Positions 44,164 to 54,727 of a stretch of DNA of 64,000 nucleotides are shown here, one piece after another. Position numbers and translations under genes: made by a program. Position 1 is the stretch's first letter, and every line of letters begins with the position of its first letter. Source of the stretch: Nocardioides baekrokdamisoli (GTDB taxonomy: Bacteria > Actinomycetota > Actinomycetes > Propionibacteriales > Nocardioidaceae); contig NZ_AP019307.1 of assembly GCF_003945325.1 (NCBI RefSeq), forward strand, positions 1,860,001 through 1,924,000, read 5' to 3'. The notes beneath the pieces were generated by a model, which saw only the letters and a program-made list of their open reading frames with translations, ran no database searches and had not been told where the DNA came from.

Positions 44164-45990
44164 ATGGCAGGCTCGCAGGGCAATTCGGGTGCAACGGGGG
44201 TGATACGAGACGTGGACGAACCATCGATGGTGGACCCCCAAGCGACCCCGGTCGGCGCAGGTTCTGTAAGGGACCGTGACGCCGGACTGCTCGAGGCAGC
44301 GCAACGGGGTGATTCATGCGCCTTCGGCGAGCTCTGGACCCTGTACGAATCCACCGCTCGGCAGGTCGCCTCGGCCGTCACGGCGTCAGACCTGGTGGAC
44401 GACGTGGTCGCCGAGGCGTTCGCGCGGGTGCTGACCCGGATGCGACGCGGCCATCAGATCGACCACTTTCGTGCGTACCTGTTGCAGGTGGTCCGCAGTG
44501 TTGCTGTCGACCACTACCGCGCGGTCGGGTCGAAGGTCGTCCCGATCGGCGGTGGGGACGAGTTCGAGCCGCTCACCCAACCATGGCTCCCGCCGGAGCC
44601 GGCTGACGGCACGTACGCACGCAGCGCCTATCTCGACTTGTGCAAGTCCGATCGCGAGATCATCCGGATCACGGTCCTGGAAGGGGCTCGGCCTGCCGAG
44701 GTGGCCCAGGCGCTGGGCGTGACTGCCGGCGCGGCCGCGGTGAGAGCCTTCCGGGCGCGCGAACGCCTGAGGGAACGGTGGCTCGTCGCGCACGCGCGGG
44801 CTGCGGAATCAGTGGAGTGTGCTCGCCAGCGAGCCCGCCTGGGCGCGTACAGCCGCGGGAATCTGGGGACCGCCCGAGTGATCGTGCTCGAGCGGCACCT
44901 TGCGTGCTGCGACTCCTGCGCGGCTGCGCTGGATGAGGTCACCTGGGTCAACCGCACTCTGCGCGCGTCGGTGACGCTGCCGGTGGCCGCAGTTCTGGCC
45001 GGCGGGAGCCTGGCCCCGAAGGCACTGTTCGGGTCGTTGGCCCATGCCTTCGCGCGGCATTCGGCTGTGCCGTTCGCGACGCGCCCGTTGCGGATCGTGT
45101 CGCGCCACGGGTGGGCTCATGCCGCCAGCGGCGGGTGGCTCGTACCGGCGGCGATTGTCGTCACCCCAGCGATGATCGGCGCACTGGTTCTGCCGGTTGC
45201 TCCGACGCGAACCGAGTCACAGTCCTCCGCAGCGGTCCAGCCTGTTGCGGTCAGGCCGAAGGTCATGGCACATCGGACTCCCGCGGTCGTGCCGCCTGCC
45301 CCTACGCACAAGTCCGTGCCCGCGTCGGCGCCGACTGAGGTGCCGACAGTGCGACCCGTGCCGGTGCGGCCCTCCTCGCCGGCGGTGGTGATTCCCGCTC
45401 GTCCGACGCCGCGTCCGACTCCGACGGCGACGCCGACAACGGGGCCGAATCTCGTCGCTCAACGGCGCTTCAACAACCCGTACGTCTCGAACAACGTGGC
45501 CACCTTCTGCTCTCCGACCACTGCCGTGACGACGTGCGACGGCACCTCCCTCGCGGGCTGGTCGGTGTCCGGCGACTCGGTCGACCTCAATGCGGCCTTC
45601 TACGTGCCGGCGCCGCCGGGCGACCCCGCGGGTACGCAGTGCGTGGACCTGATCGGTCAGGACCAGAACGAGAGCGGACACGACGGTCTGGCACAGACCT
45701 TCGCGACGGTTCCCGGCGGGACGTACATGGTGAAGTTCGCGATGGCGCCGGACCCGCGCGCCAACGTGCCGACGTCCTCGGCCTCCATCCGGGTGGCCGG
45801 GACCGATGTCGCCAACCTCACGTTCGACAACACGTCGGCGAGTACGGCCAGTTCGCAGGCCATGGGCTGGACGACCAAGGTCTATCGGGTCGTGGCGACC
45901 TCGTCGTCCACCACCGTGGAGATCTTCGCGACGAATGCGGGCGACGGCGGTCCGGAACTCACCGACGTAACCTTCCAACGAGTCGGCTGA
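44164..45990 (+). CDS. ECF sigma factor fused to anti-sigma zinc finger, membrane helix and outer sensor domain
   Basis: 608 residues in one frame. Sigma region 2 about 43-120 (AFGELW to VAVDHYRA), region 4 about 155-205 (LDLCKSDREIIRITVLEG, then a helix-turn-helix), a zinc-binding anti-sigma segment with H245, C249 and C252 in HxxxCxxC spacing plus C219, one membrane helix about 324-346, a Pro/Thr-rich stalk 347-428, and an outer beta-rich domain 429-608 (CVDLIGQDQNESGHDGLAQ onward) resembling DUF642/carbohydrate-binding folds. AAGGAG precedes ATG 44164. A whole signalling path from surface to promoter would thus be in one protein; release may need proteolysis. Targets unknown; the upstream secreted gene is the obvious candidate. 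Confidence 0.85.
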   Translation: MAGSQGNSGATGVIRDVDEPSMVDPQATPVGAGSVRDRDAGLLEAAQRGDSCAFGELWTLYESTARQVASAVTASDLVDDVVAEAFARVLTRMRRGHQIDHFRAYLLQVVRSVAVDHYRAVGSKVVPIGGGDEFEPLTQPWLPPEPADGTYARSAYLDLCKSDREIIRITVLEGARPAEVAQALGVTAGAAAVRAFRARERLRERWLVAHARAAESVECARQRARLGAYSRGNLGTARVIVLERHLACCDSCAAALDEVTWVNRTLRASVTLPVAAVLAGGSLAPKALFGSLAHAFARHSAVPFATRPLRIVSRHGWAHAASGGWLVPAAIVVTPAMIGALVLPVAPTRTESQSSAAVQPVAVRPKVMAHRTPAVVPPAPTHKSVPASAPTEVPTVRPVPVRPSSPAVVIPARPTPRPTPTATPTTGPNLVAQRRFNNPYVSNNVATFCSPTTAVTTCDGTSLAGWSVSGDSVDLNAAFYVPAPPGDPAGTQCVDLIGQDQNESGHDGLAQTFATVPGGTYMVKFAMAPDPRANVPTSSASIRVAGTDVANLTFDNTSASTASSQAMGWTTKVYRVVATSSSTTVEIFATNAGDGGPELTDVTFQRVG

Positions 45991-46084
45991 CGTCGCAGAA
46001 ACTGTCCTTCGCGAACAATTTCGTGAGGATCGATTCACTCCTGAGGCACATGCGTTATCTCGGCTGAGCGCGCACGCTGGACAC

Positions 46085-47299
46085 ATGACCGCGATTCAGA
46101 AGTTGGCCGACAACCCGATCGCCCACCTCACCCCTCAGGACATTCAGGCGATCGGTGAGGAACTGGACGCGATCCGCCAGTCGGTCATCGACACCCGCGG
46201 TGAGCGCGACTCGGCGTACATCCGCCGGGTCATCAAGACCCAGCGCTACCTCGAGATCGGCTCGCGGGCGGTCCTGCTCGCCAGCGTGTTCCCGCCGGCG
46301 TTCGTCGCCGGCACCGTCGGTCTCACGATCTCCAAGATTCTCGACAACATGGAGATCGGCCACAACATCATGCATGGCCAGTGGGACTGGATGCGTGACC
46401 CGAAGATCCACTCGACGACCTGGGAGTGGGACAACGCCACCCCGTCGGACCAGTGGAAGCACAGCCACAACGAGCTGCACCACACGTACACGAACGTGCT
46501 CGGCAAGGACAACGACCTCGGGTACTCGATCATGCGGGTCGACGAGGACCAGCGCTGGCACCCGTTCTTCCTCGCGCAGCCGTTCTGGAACGCGCTCAAC
46601 GCGTTGATCTTCGAGTACGGCATCGCCGCGTACGACCTCGAACTCGGCAAGAACCTGCCGATCCCGAAGCACAAGCGCAGCCAGGAGTTCAAGACCGCCG
46701 CCGCGGGCGTACGCCGCAAGATCCGCGGCCAGGTGATGAAGGACTACGTCATCCACCCGCTCCTCGCCCTTCCGTTCGGCGGAGCGCTCCCGACGCTGGC
46801 CGCCAACGCGATCGCCAATGTCGGCCGCAACCTGTGGACCCACTCCGTGATCATGTGCGGGCACTTCCCCGAGGGCGTCGCAGTGTTCGAGAAGGCCAGC
46901 ATCGAGGGCGAGACCAAGGCCGAGTGGTACCTGCGTCAGATGCTCGGCTCGGCCAACATCACCGGCGGCAACGCCTTCCATATGATGACCGGCAACCTGA
47001 GCTTCCAGATCGAGCACCACGTCTTCCCGGACCTGCCGTCCAACCGCTACAAGGAAGTCGCGCCGCAGGTGCAGGCCGTGTTCGAGAAGTACGGCCTGCC
47101 GTACGTCACCGGTCCGTTCCACAAGCAGCTCGGCAGCGCCTGGAAGAAGGTCGTACGGCTCTCGCTGCCGAACGGCTTCCTGGCCTCGACGACGACCAAG
47201 AACGCCCCGAAGCGGGTGGCGCAGCTCTACAAGATGTCGACCGGTGGCGGGAAGGTACGCCGCGAGATCGGCGCCCAGATCGAGGCCGAGGCAGCCTGA
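46085..47299 (+). CDS. Membrane fatty acid desaturase
   Basis: 404 residues. Di-iron desaturase of the acyl-lipid/acyl-CoA type. Histidine boxes HNIMH at 93-97, HSHNELHH at 126-133 and QIEHH at 308-312; the Gln in the third box marks front-end/linoleoyl-type and mycobacterial DesA3-like enzymes. Two hydrophobic hairpins lie between boxes. CACGCT lies 6 nt before the ATG, so a leaderless start is likely. No reductase partner is adjacent. Confidence 0.92.
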   Translation: MTAIQKLADNPIAHLTPQDIQAIGEELDAIRQSVIDTRGERDSAYIRRVIKTQRYLEIGSRAVLLASVFPPAFVAGTVGLTISKILDNMEIGHNIMHGQWDWMRDPKIHSTTWEWDNATPSDQWKHSHNELHHTYTNVLGKDNDLGYSIMRVDEDQRWHPFFLAQPFWNALNALIFEYGIAAYDLELGKNLPIPKHKRSQEFKTAAAGVRRKIRGQVMKDYVIHPLLALPFGGALPTLAANAIANVGRNLWTHSVIMCGHFPEGVAVFEKASIEGETKAEWYLRQMLGSANITGGNAFHMMTGNLSFQIEHHVFPDLPSNRYKEVAPQVQAVFEKYGLPYVTGPFHKQLGSAWKKVVRLSLPNGFLASTTTKNAPKRVAQLYKMSTGGGKVRREIGAQIEAEAA

Positions 47300-47356
47300 T
47301 CCGCCGTTCCTGATCACCACGTCCGCCCCGTTGACGGCCGTGGCAGGATCGCCCGC

Positions 47357-48064
47357 ATGCGCAATGCCCTCGGTGCTCTGGCGGCCGTCGTCCTCATCGG
47401 AGTGGCCGCCTGCGGCAGCAACCCGACCGACTCGTACAAGAAGACGGACCCGGCGACGATCGCGGCCGATGCGCTCACTGCGCTCAAGGCCACCACGGGC
47501 ATCCACCTGGCTGGCACGGTCCAGTTGGGCAGCGAGACGATGACCGTCGACCTGACCTCGGACCTGTCCGGTGGTGTCACCGGCACGGTGGTCCTTGCGG
47601 GGTCGACGTTGCAGATCCTCGGCACTGGTGGGCCCAGGCGCACGGTCTACATCAAGGCCGGGACGGACTTCTGGGGGAAGATTGCGCCGGCATCCAGCGC
47701 ACAGCTCGCCGGGAAGTGGGTCCAGAACGTGACCCTGCTGCCGGACGTCATCAAGCAGCTCACGCTGCCGAATCTGATGGCGAATGAAGCCAAGTACCCC
47801 TGGGAGTCGGCGAAGCCGCAGCTGCTGGGCATCGGGAACGTCAACGGCACCGCGTCGGTGCAGATCACCGTCACCGACAGAGCCAGCACGAACGGCGCAC
47901 AGGAGACCTTGGACGTCTCCGCTTCGGTGCCGCACCGTGTGCTCCGGGAGTCGGAGGGAACGGCGTTCAGCCTCACCTTTGATCGCTTTGATGCCACCGT
48001 CAGCGCTCCTGCACCCGCAGCGGCCGACGTGGTCGACCTGGTGAAGGTGCTCGCGAAGAAGTAG
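47357..48064 (+). CDS. LppX/LprG-like lipoprotein
   Basis: 235 residues. Lipoprotein signal peptide with lipobox VAAC at about 16-19, so the mature protein is anchored outside the membrane. The body (IHLAGTVQLGSETMTVDL, VYIKAGTDFWGKI, NVNGTASVQITVTD) fits the half-barrel LppX/LprG/LprA fold that carries lipids such as triacylglycerol or glycolipids toward the envelope. Start ATG has CAGGAT 7 nt upstream. Lies between lipid enzymes (desaturase, acyl-CoA dehydrogenase), consistent with but not proof of a lipid role. Confidence 0.78.
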   Translation: MRNALGALAAVVLIGVAACGSNPTDSYKKTDPATIAADALTALKATTGIHLAGTVQLGSETMTVDLTSDLSGGVTGTVVLAGSTLQILGTGGPRRTVYIKAGTDFWGKIAPASSAQLAGKWVQNVTLLPDVIKQLTLPNLMANEAKYPWESAKPQLLGIGNVNGTASVQITVTDRASTNGAQETLDVSASVPHRVLRESEGTAFSLTFDRFDATVSAPAPAAADVVDLVKVLAKK

Positions 48065-48111
48065 CCGACCACGTGGTTACTGGTGGGTAGGCCGTCGCGC
48101 TCAGGCCGCCC

Positions 48112-48117
48112 TACACT
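48112..48117 (+). promoter_or_regulatory. Leaderless -10 of the acyl-CoA dehydrogenase gene
   Basis: TACACT, 7 nt, ATG 48125. Confidence 0.55.
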
Positions 48118-48124
48118 GAGCGCC

Positions 48125-49270
48125 ATGAAGCGCGAGATCTACAACGAGGACCACGAGGACTTCCGCAGCGCGGTGCGCTCGTGGCTCGAGCGGGACGTGA
48201 TCCCCAACAGCGAGCAGTACATCAAGGACAAGGCGCTGCCGCGCGAGTTCTGGCTCAAGGCCGGCGAGAACGGCTTCCTCGGCCTGGCGATTCCCGAGGA
48301 GTACGGCGGCGCTGGCGCTGACGACTTCCGGTTCAACGCGGTCCTGGCGGAGGAGCTGGCCAAGGTCAACGCGGCCCTGCCCACCTGTGTCGGCATCCAC
48401 TCCGACATCACGGCCCCGTACCTCGTCGAGCTCGGCACCGAGGAGCAGAAGCAGAAGTATCTGCCGAAGGTTGCCTCCGGGGAGTGCCTGCTCGCGATCG
48501 GCATGACCGAGCCGTCTGGTGGCTCGGACCTGGCCGCGCTCAAGACCACGGCCGTACGCGACGGCGATGAGTGGGTCATCAACGGCTCGAAGACCTTCAT
48601 CACCAACGGGTACTCCTGCGACCTGGTGATCACTGCGGTGCGTACGGCTCCGGAGCTCGGGCCGAAGGGCATCACGCTGTTCGCGATCCCGGCCGACGCC
48701 CCGGGCTTCTCGCGCGGGCGCAAGCTCGACAAGGTCGGCATGGAGGAGTCAGACACCGCCGAACTCTTCTTCGAGAACGTACGCCTGACCGACGCCGACA
48801 TCGTCGGCGAACTCAACAAGGGCTTCATCCACATGATGGTGAAGCTCGCCCAGGAGCGCATTGCGTGCGCCGTGGCGAACACCGCCCACGCGAAGCAGAT
48901 CCTCGAAGAGACGATCAAGTACGCGCACGACCGTCAGGCGTTCGGTCAGTCGATCGGCAAGTTCCAGCACCTGAAGTTCTGGATGGCCGAGCTGGTCACC
49001 CAGATCGAGGTCTGTGAGGCGTACATGGACAAGTGCGTCGAGGCGCACACCAAGAAGGAACTCACCGCGGTCGACGCGGCGAAGGCCAAGTGGTGGTCGT
49101 CGCAGGCGCAGGGCGAGGTCCTGGACGCGTGTGTCCAGATCCACGGTGGCTACGGCTTCATGAACGAGTACCGCGTGGCCCGCGCCTGGCGCGACGCCCG
49201 CGTGACGAAGATCTGGGCCGGCTCCAATGAGATCATGAAGGAACTGATCGGCCGAGAGCTCGGCTTCTGA
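48125..49270 (+). CDS. Acyl-CoA dehydrogenase
   Basis: 381 residues, standard size. FAD flavoenzyme for the first step of beta-oxidation, passing electrons to ETF. Seen: AIGMTEPSGGSDL and FITNGYSCDLVI (flavin site), ERIACAVANTAHAKQILEETIKYA helix, QAFGQSIGKFQ, QIHGGYGFMNEY and the C-terminal IWAGSNEIMKELIGR where long-chain types carry the catalytic Glu. ATG 48125 set by TACACT 7 nt upstream. A strong terminator follows. Confidence 0.93.
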   Translation: MKREIYNEDHEDFRSAVRSWLERDVIPNSEQYIKDKALPREFWLKAGENGFLGLAIPEEYGGAGADDFRFNAVLAEELAKVNAALPTCVGIHSDITAPYLVELGTEEQKQKYLPKVASGECLLAIGMTEPSGGSDLAALKTTAVRDGDEWVINGSKTFITNGYSCDLVITAVRTAPELGPKGITLFAIPADAPGFSRGRKLDKVGMEESDTAELFFENVRLTDADIVGELNKGFIHMMVKLAQERIACAVANTAHAKQILEETIKYAHDRQAFGQSIGKFQHLKFWMAELVTQIEVCEAYMDKCVEAHTKKELTAVDAAKAKWWSSQAQGEVLDACVQIHGGYGFMNEYRVARAWRDARVTKIWAGSNEIMKELIGRELGF

Positions 49271-49279
49271 CACCTGTGT

Positions 49280-49313
49280 GAGGAAGGCCCGCCCCACGGG
49301 GCGGGCCTTCCTC
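49280..49313. terminator. Strong bidirectional terminator
   Basis: 16-bp perfect stem: GAGGAAGGCCCGCCCC (49280-49295) and its complement at 49298-49313, with a minimal loop. It lies between the dehydrogenase and the convergent M4 protease gene and can serve both. Confidence 0.93.
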
Positions 49314-49341
49314 ATTCCCGGGGTTGCTCAGAGGTGCGAGC

Positions 49342-50883
49342 TCAGCATGTCGGCTCTCCGTGCTGGGTCTTGACGGAGACGGCATCCCATGCGGCTTTCA
49401 CGGTCGCGTATGCGCTGCAGCCGTAGAGGTTCTTGGCCGCCGTCAGCGTCCAGATCCGGTAGCGGGGGTAGCTCGCCCCGGTGGTCTTCTGGAGCATCGC
49501 GTTGTACATGATCGTGATCGCCTTCTGGATGCCCAGTCCGTGCACGGTCCCGCGGTTGCAGGTCGGGCTGGCCGGTTGACCGTCACGCGGTGAACTGCCT
49601 TCGGCCACGAGGTAGAACCAGTGGTTCCCCGGTCCTGCGGCGGCGTGGACCTCGGTCGAACTGGTCTTCGACGAATAGCAGTCACCGTCGCCGGCCAGCG
49701 AGGGGTGGTACATGTAACGGATCGGTCCCTTGCCGATCACGTTGACCTTCTCCCCGACCGTGAAGTCAGGCGTGTCGTACGGCGATGACTCGTGGGCAAA
49801 CCACTCCGCCGCGGCGCCGAACGTGTCGGCGACGAACTCCTGGGTGCCGCCTCCGGAGATGCCGCCCGGGGTCGTGTCATCGATCCCGTGCCCGAACTCG
49901 TGCGCGACGACGTCGATCGAGCTGAGCCAACGCTTCCCGGTCGATGAATGTCCGATCGCGACGCGGCTGCCGTCGTAATAGGCGTTGACGTCATCGAGCC
50001 CGACCTGGACCGGCACCCATCCGCCCGCGCCGTTCATGCCGTTGCGGCCGAGCCACTTCGTGAGCATCGCGCGAAGGGTCTGAGCGGCGAAGAGGGCGTC
50101 GACGCAACCAGTCTCCCGATTCGTCGGATCACCGTTCCCCCACGTGTCGTCCGGCCCCGTGAACGTGGCCCTGCCGGTGAAGTCCTGGCATCGGAGCGAC
50201 GTCGCACCGGGCGTCGTCAGGGAGAAGGCTGCGTGCGACTGGACCGTGTCGAGATGGACCGGACTGGGGCCGTTCACGGCGGCCCGACCCTCACCGGCCA
50301 GCATGTGTTCCCGTGTCGCCAGTACATGCGCCGTCTGCGCGTCGACGTACACGGTGAGGCGCGACGGCCGACCGTCTCGCGTGCCGCGTACCGACTGCTC
50401 CCACGCCAGGCGCGGCGTGGCGATCCCGTCGGCGAAGACCACCAGTCGACCGAGGCCGTCGGCCACGGGAATGCGTACCCTGCCCGCTGCGACCTGCGCG
50501 GCGCGCGTACGGCTGACGGCGGGTGTCGTCGATGCCACCGCGACCTGCCGCCGCGCGACCGATGTGCCCACGACGTGCCCGGTGCCCTTGAGCATCACGA
50601 CGAAATCTCCACCGATGACCGGGAGGTTCCGGTACGCGCGCCGATAAGGCACGTACGTCACGCCGTGCGAGCTCTGGAGCCGCTCCTGGGTCACTGAGAC
50701 ACCCGGAGCCGTCAGACCGGCGCCGCCGCCGGCGACGAAGCCGGCTGCGGTGCGGGCGGCAGCTGTCGAGTCGGACGTCGGACTGGTCGCCTCGGCGCTG
50801 ACTCCAGGGCTGAGGGATGCCATGGCGAGGGTCGTGGTGAGAGTGAGCAGGGCGGCCGTTCGGCCGCCGGTGATGCGGTGCAC
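49342..50883 (-). CDS. Secreted M4-family (thermolysin-like) metalloprotease
   Basis: 513 residues: signal peptide (about 8-30), FTP/PepSY-type propeptide (about 60-200), then the catalytic domain. Zinc motif HEFGH at 328-332 (catalytic E329), third ligand E349 with D353 in QEFVAD, and proton donor H421 in NHWFY. The two Cys of the GDCYSS and PTCNRG segments may form a disulfide. GTG start ends at 50883 with GGAG 6-9 nt upstream; an open frame extends farther but gives no signal peptide. Extracellular protein breakdown. Confidence 0.92.
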   Translation of the reverse strand: MHRITGGRTAALLTLTTTLAMASLSPGVSAEATSPTSDSTAAARTAAGFVAGGGAGLTAPGVSVTQERLQSSHGVTYVPYRRAYRNLPVIGGDFVVMLKGTGHVVGTSVARRQVAVASTTPAVSRTRAAQVAAGRVRIPVADGLGRLVVFADGIATPRLAWEQSVRGTRDGRPSRLTVYVDAQTAHVLATREHMLAGEGRAAVNGPSPVHLDTVQSHAAFSLTTPGATSLRCQDFTGRATFTGPDDTWGNGDPTNRETGCVDALFAAQTLRAMLTKWLGRNGMNGAGGWVPVQVGLDDVNAYYDGSRVAIGHSSTGKRWLSSIDVVAHEFGHGIDDTTPGGISGGGTQEFVADTFGAAAEWFAHESSPYDTPDFTVGEKVNVIGKGPIRYMYHPSLAGDGDCYSSKTSSTEVHAAAGPGNHWFYLVAEGSSPRDGQPASPTCNRGTVHGLGIQKAITIMYNAMLQKTTGASYPRYRIWTLTAAKNLYGCSAYATVKAAWDAVSVKTQHGEPTC

Positions 50884-51093
50884 AGGAACTCCAGGCTTCG
50901 ATTCGTGGGACAGGGGAGTCCATTGCAGGCCGCGCTTCGGGATCCGGCCCCACGGACTGGCGCGCCCTGTGGACAACCGTGTCCAGGTCCGCAGCTGTGG
51001 GCAGGACGTGGATGGATGGACGCGGTCCGGCCTCCCGCTAAGCCCAGCCTCGCCTTCGTTGCAACGCCTCCCCGGACCCGGAAAACTGGACCC

Positions 51094-51813
51094 ATGACGT
51101 CTGACGTGATCGACCTGTCCCAGCACGAGCACGGCGACGTCGAGGGCCTGAGCAACAAGCTCAACTGGCTGCGCGCGGGCGTACTCGGTGCCAATGACGG
51201 CATCGTCTCGGTCGCTGGCATCGTGATGGGCGTCGCAGGTGCGACCAGCAACAACACCGAGATCCTGATCGCCGGGATTGCCGCACTGGTCGCTGGCGCA
51301 CTGTCGATGGCGGCTGGCGAGTACGTGTCGGTCTCGACCCAACGTGACGCCGAGTTGGCCCTCTTGGAACACGAGCGCCACGACCTGGCGAACATGCCGG
51401 AGGAGGAGCTGCGCCACCTCGCCCAGATGCTCGAGGAGAAGGGCCTGAACGCGGAGACGGCGATGCAGGCTGCGATCCAGATCCACGAGAAGGACGCCCT
51501 GCGGGTGCATGCGGAGTTCGAGTTCGGCATCGACATCGACGATGTGACCAAACCGTGGGGTGCGGCGATCGCGTCAATGAGCGCGTTCGCGGTCGGCGGT
51601 CTGCTGCCGGCGCTGACGATCCTGCTGCCGGAGCCGGAGCGGTTCTACATCACCGCGATCACGGTCGCCGTGGCCCTCGCTCTGACCGGCTACGTCTCGG
51701 CCAAACTCAGCCGTGCCAGCACGACCCGCGCGATCTTGCGCAACGTGGTGGGGGGGGTTTTCGCCATGGGCGTGACGCTTCTGGTCGGTCACCTGGTCGG
51801 CACCGCCGTCTGA
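51094..51813 (+). CDS. VIT1/CCC1-family iron/manganese transporter
   Basis: 239 residues. Opening helix LRAGVLGANDGIVSVAG and ALSMAAGEYVSVSTQRDAE are the family signatures; a cytosolic acidic/helical metal-binding loop (about 85-150 with repeated Glu/His) follows, then three helices. Members move Fe2+ or Mn2+ out of the cytosol. ATG 51094 has AAAACT 6 nt upstream and no ribosome site. The gene contains a run of eight Gs at 51750-51757 and its stop lies in repeat copy C. Confidence 0.9.
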   Translation: MTSDVIDLSQHEHGDVEGLSNKLNWLRAGVLGANDGIVSVAGIVMGVAGATSNNTEILIAGIAALVAGALSMAAGEYVSVSTQRDAELALLEHERHDLANMPEEELRHLAQMLEEKGLNAETAMQAAIQIHEKDALRVHAEFEFGIDIDDVTKPWGAAIASMSAFAVGGLLPALTILLPEPERFYITAITVAVALALTGYVSAKLSRASTTRAILRNVVGGVFAMGVTLLVGHLVGTAV

Positions 51814-51893
51814 TTTCGGCGCTGACTGCGTTCTCGTCGACTCGCGGTGCCACCGCACCGCTTCGCTCCTCGGCCTTGCCAGGCGCCGAAATC
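51812..51893. repeat. Stop-proximal palindromic repeat, copy C
   Basis: GATTTCGGCGC pairs perfectly with GCGCCGAAATC (51883-51893). The left arm begins inside the stop TGA (51811-51813). Outer stem differs from copies A and B, but interior words CTGCGTT-CTC-TCG and GCTTCGCTC are shared. Confidence 0.65.
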
Positions 51894-51929
51894 CTTGTGC
51901 GTCGGAGCCACCCATGCGAAGTTGTGCGG

Positions 51930-53594
<1,665 letters not shown>

Positions 53595-53650
53595 ACGCGG
53601 CGCCGACAACAGGGGTTGGACAGGGCGACAACCTCTGTCACGCTTGACCC

Positions 53651-54133
53651 ATGTCTGAGCAGTCTGGCGACATCGACTTCGCCCTCGCCGCGTACCGCGA
53701 AGAGGGTGTCTGGACGCTTGCCGAACTGGCCCAGGACGCAGTCGTCGACCTGGACACCCTCGCTCACGCGCTGCGCCGCTTCCCCGGTGACGGTGGCGCG
53801 ATCGGCCTGATCGGTGTGGACGAGGACTTCTTCGTCATCGCCCGTGTCGCCGGCGCGAACGTACGCGTCCTCCTCTCGGACGTGACCGCCGCGGAGGAGT
53901 GGGAGCTGGCGGACTCGATCGTGGAGTTCCTCGGCCTGCCCGACCCCGAGGACGACGACGAGTCCGAGCCGGCCGGTGACCTCGCCATCTTCGCGGACGC
54001 CGGTCTGTCGGCGATGGATCTGGGCATCATGCTCGACGACAATCTCTACCCCGACGAGGCCATCTCGGAGATCGCCGGCCGCCTCGGTTTCGGCACGCTC
54101 TTCGACAGTGCCATCGGCCTGACGAACGCGTGA
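53651..54133 (+). CDS. tRNA adenosine deaminase-associated protein
   Basis: 160 residues, acidic. Matches the small actinobacterial family always found directly before tadA (DFALAAYREEGVW, then an acidic PEDDDESEP loop and LGIMLDDNLYPDEAIS). Role unknown, presumably helps TadA. The next gene starts with a GTG overlapping this stop. CACGCT lies 6 nt before the ATG. Confidence 0.88.
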   Translation: MSEQSGDIDFALAAYREEGVWTLAELAQDAVVDLDTLAHALRRFPGDGGAIGLIGVDEDFFVIARVAGANVRVLLSDVTAAEEWELADSIVEFLGLPDPEDDDESEPAGDLAIFADAGLSAMDLGIMLDDNLYPDEAISEIAGRLGFGTLFDSAIGLTNA

Positions 54134-54594
54134 ACCACGCGTCTGCGATGGATTCCCACGACGTGATGGGGCTCGCGCTGGATGAGGCGCGGGCCGCCCT
54201 GGAGACCGGGGACGTCCCGGTCGGCGCGATCGTCGTCGGAGCCGATGGTCAGATCGTCGGGCGCGGCCGCAACATCCGTGAAGCGACCCACGACCCCACC
54301 GGCCACGCCGAAGTGGTCGCGCTGCGGTTCGCCGCGGAGGCACTGGGGCGCTGGCGCCTCGAGGACTGCACTCTCGTCGTCACTCTCGAACCGTGCACCA
54401 TGTGCGCCGGCGCGATCGTCCAGTCGCGGATCAGGACCCTCGTGTTCGGCGCGTACGACGAGAAGGCGGGCGCCGTCGGATCGCTGTGGGACGTCGTACG
54501 CGACCGGCGCCTCAACCACCGTCCCGAGGTGATCGGTGGCGTACGCGCCGAGGAATCAGCGGCGTTGCTGCGCGACTTCTTCGACCGCATCTGA
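54130..54594 (+). CDS. tadA: tRNA-specific adenosine deaminase
   Basis: 154 residues. Converts A34 to inosine in tRNA-Arg(ACG). Zinc site HAE (H59, E61) and PCTMC (C89, C92). GTG 54130 overlaps the upstream stop; ATG 54148 is possible. The next gene on this strand is a tRNA-Ser, which is not its substrate but places a small tRNA-function cluster here. Confidence 0.95.
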   Translation: MNHASAMDSHDVMGLALDEARAALETGDVPVGAIVVGADGQIVGRGRNIREATHDPTGHAEVVALRFAAEALGRWRLEDCTLVVTLEPCTMCAGAIVQSRIRTLVFGAYDEKAGAVGSLWDVVRDRRLNHRPEVIGGVRAEESAALLRDFFDRI

Positions 54595-54633
54595 ATTTCG
54601 TCGGTCGGTCGCTCCACTTGTAGGCTGCCCCAC

Positions 54634-54720
54634 GGTTGCGTGTCCGAGAGGCCGAAGGTGCATCACTCGAAATGATGTGTGGGGTTAAACCCACCGTGGG
54701 TTCAAATCCCACCGCAACCG
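54634..54720 (+). tRNA. tRNA-Ser (CGA anticodon)
   Basis: 87 nt, class II tRNA. Acceptor GGTTGCG/CGCAACC with discriminator G54720, anticodon stem GCATCA/TGATGT around CTCGAAA (anticodon CGA at 54668-54670, reads UCG), long variable arm and GTTCAAATC T-loop. No encoded CCA. A terminator follows 7 nt later. Confidence 0.95.
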
Positions 54721-54727
54721 CCGTACA

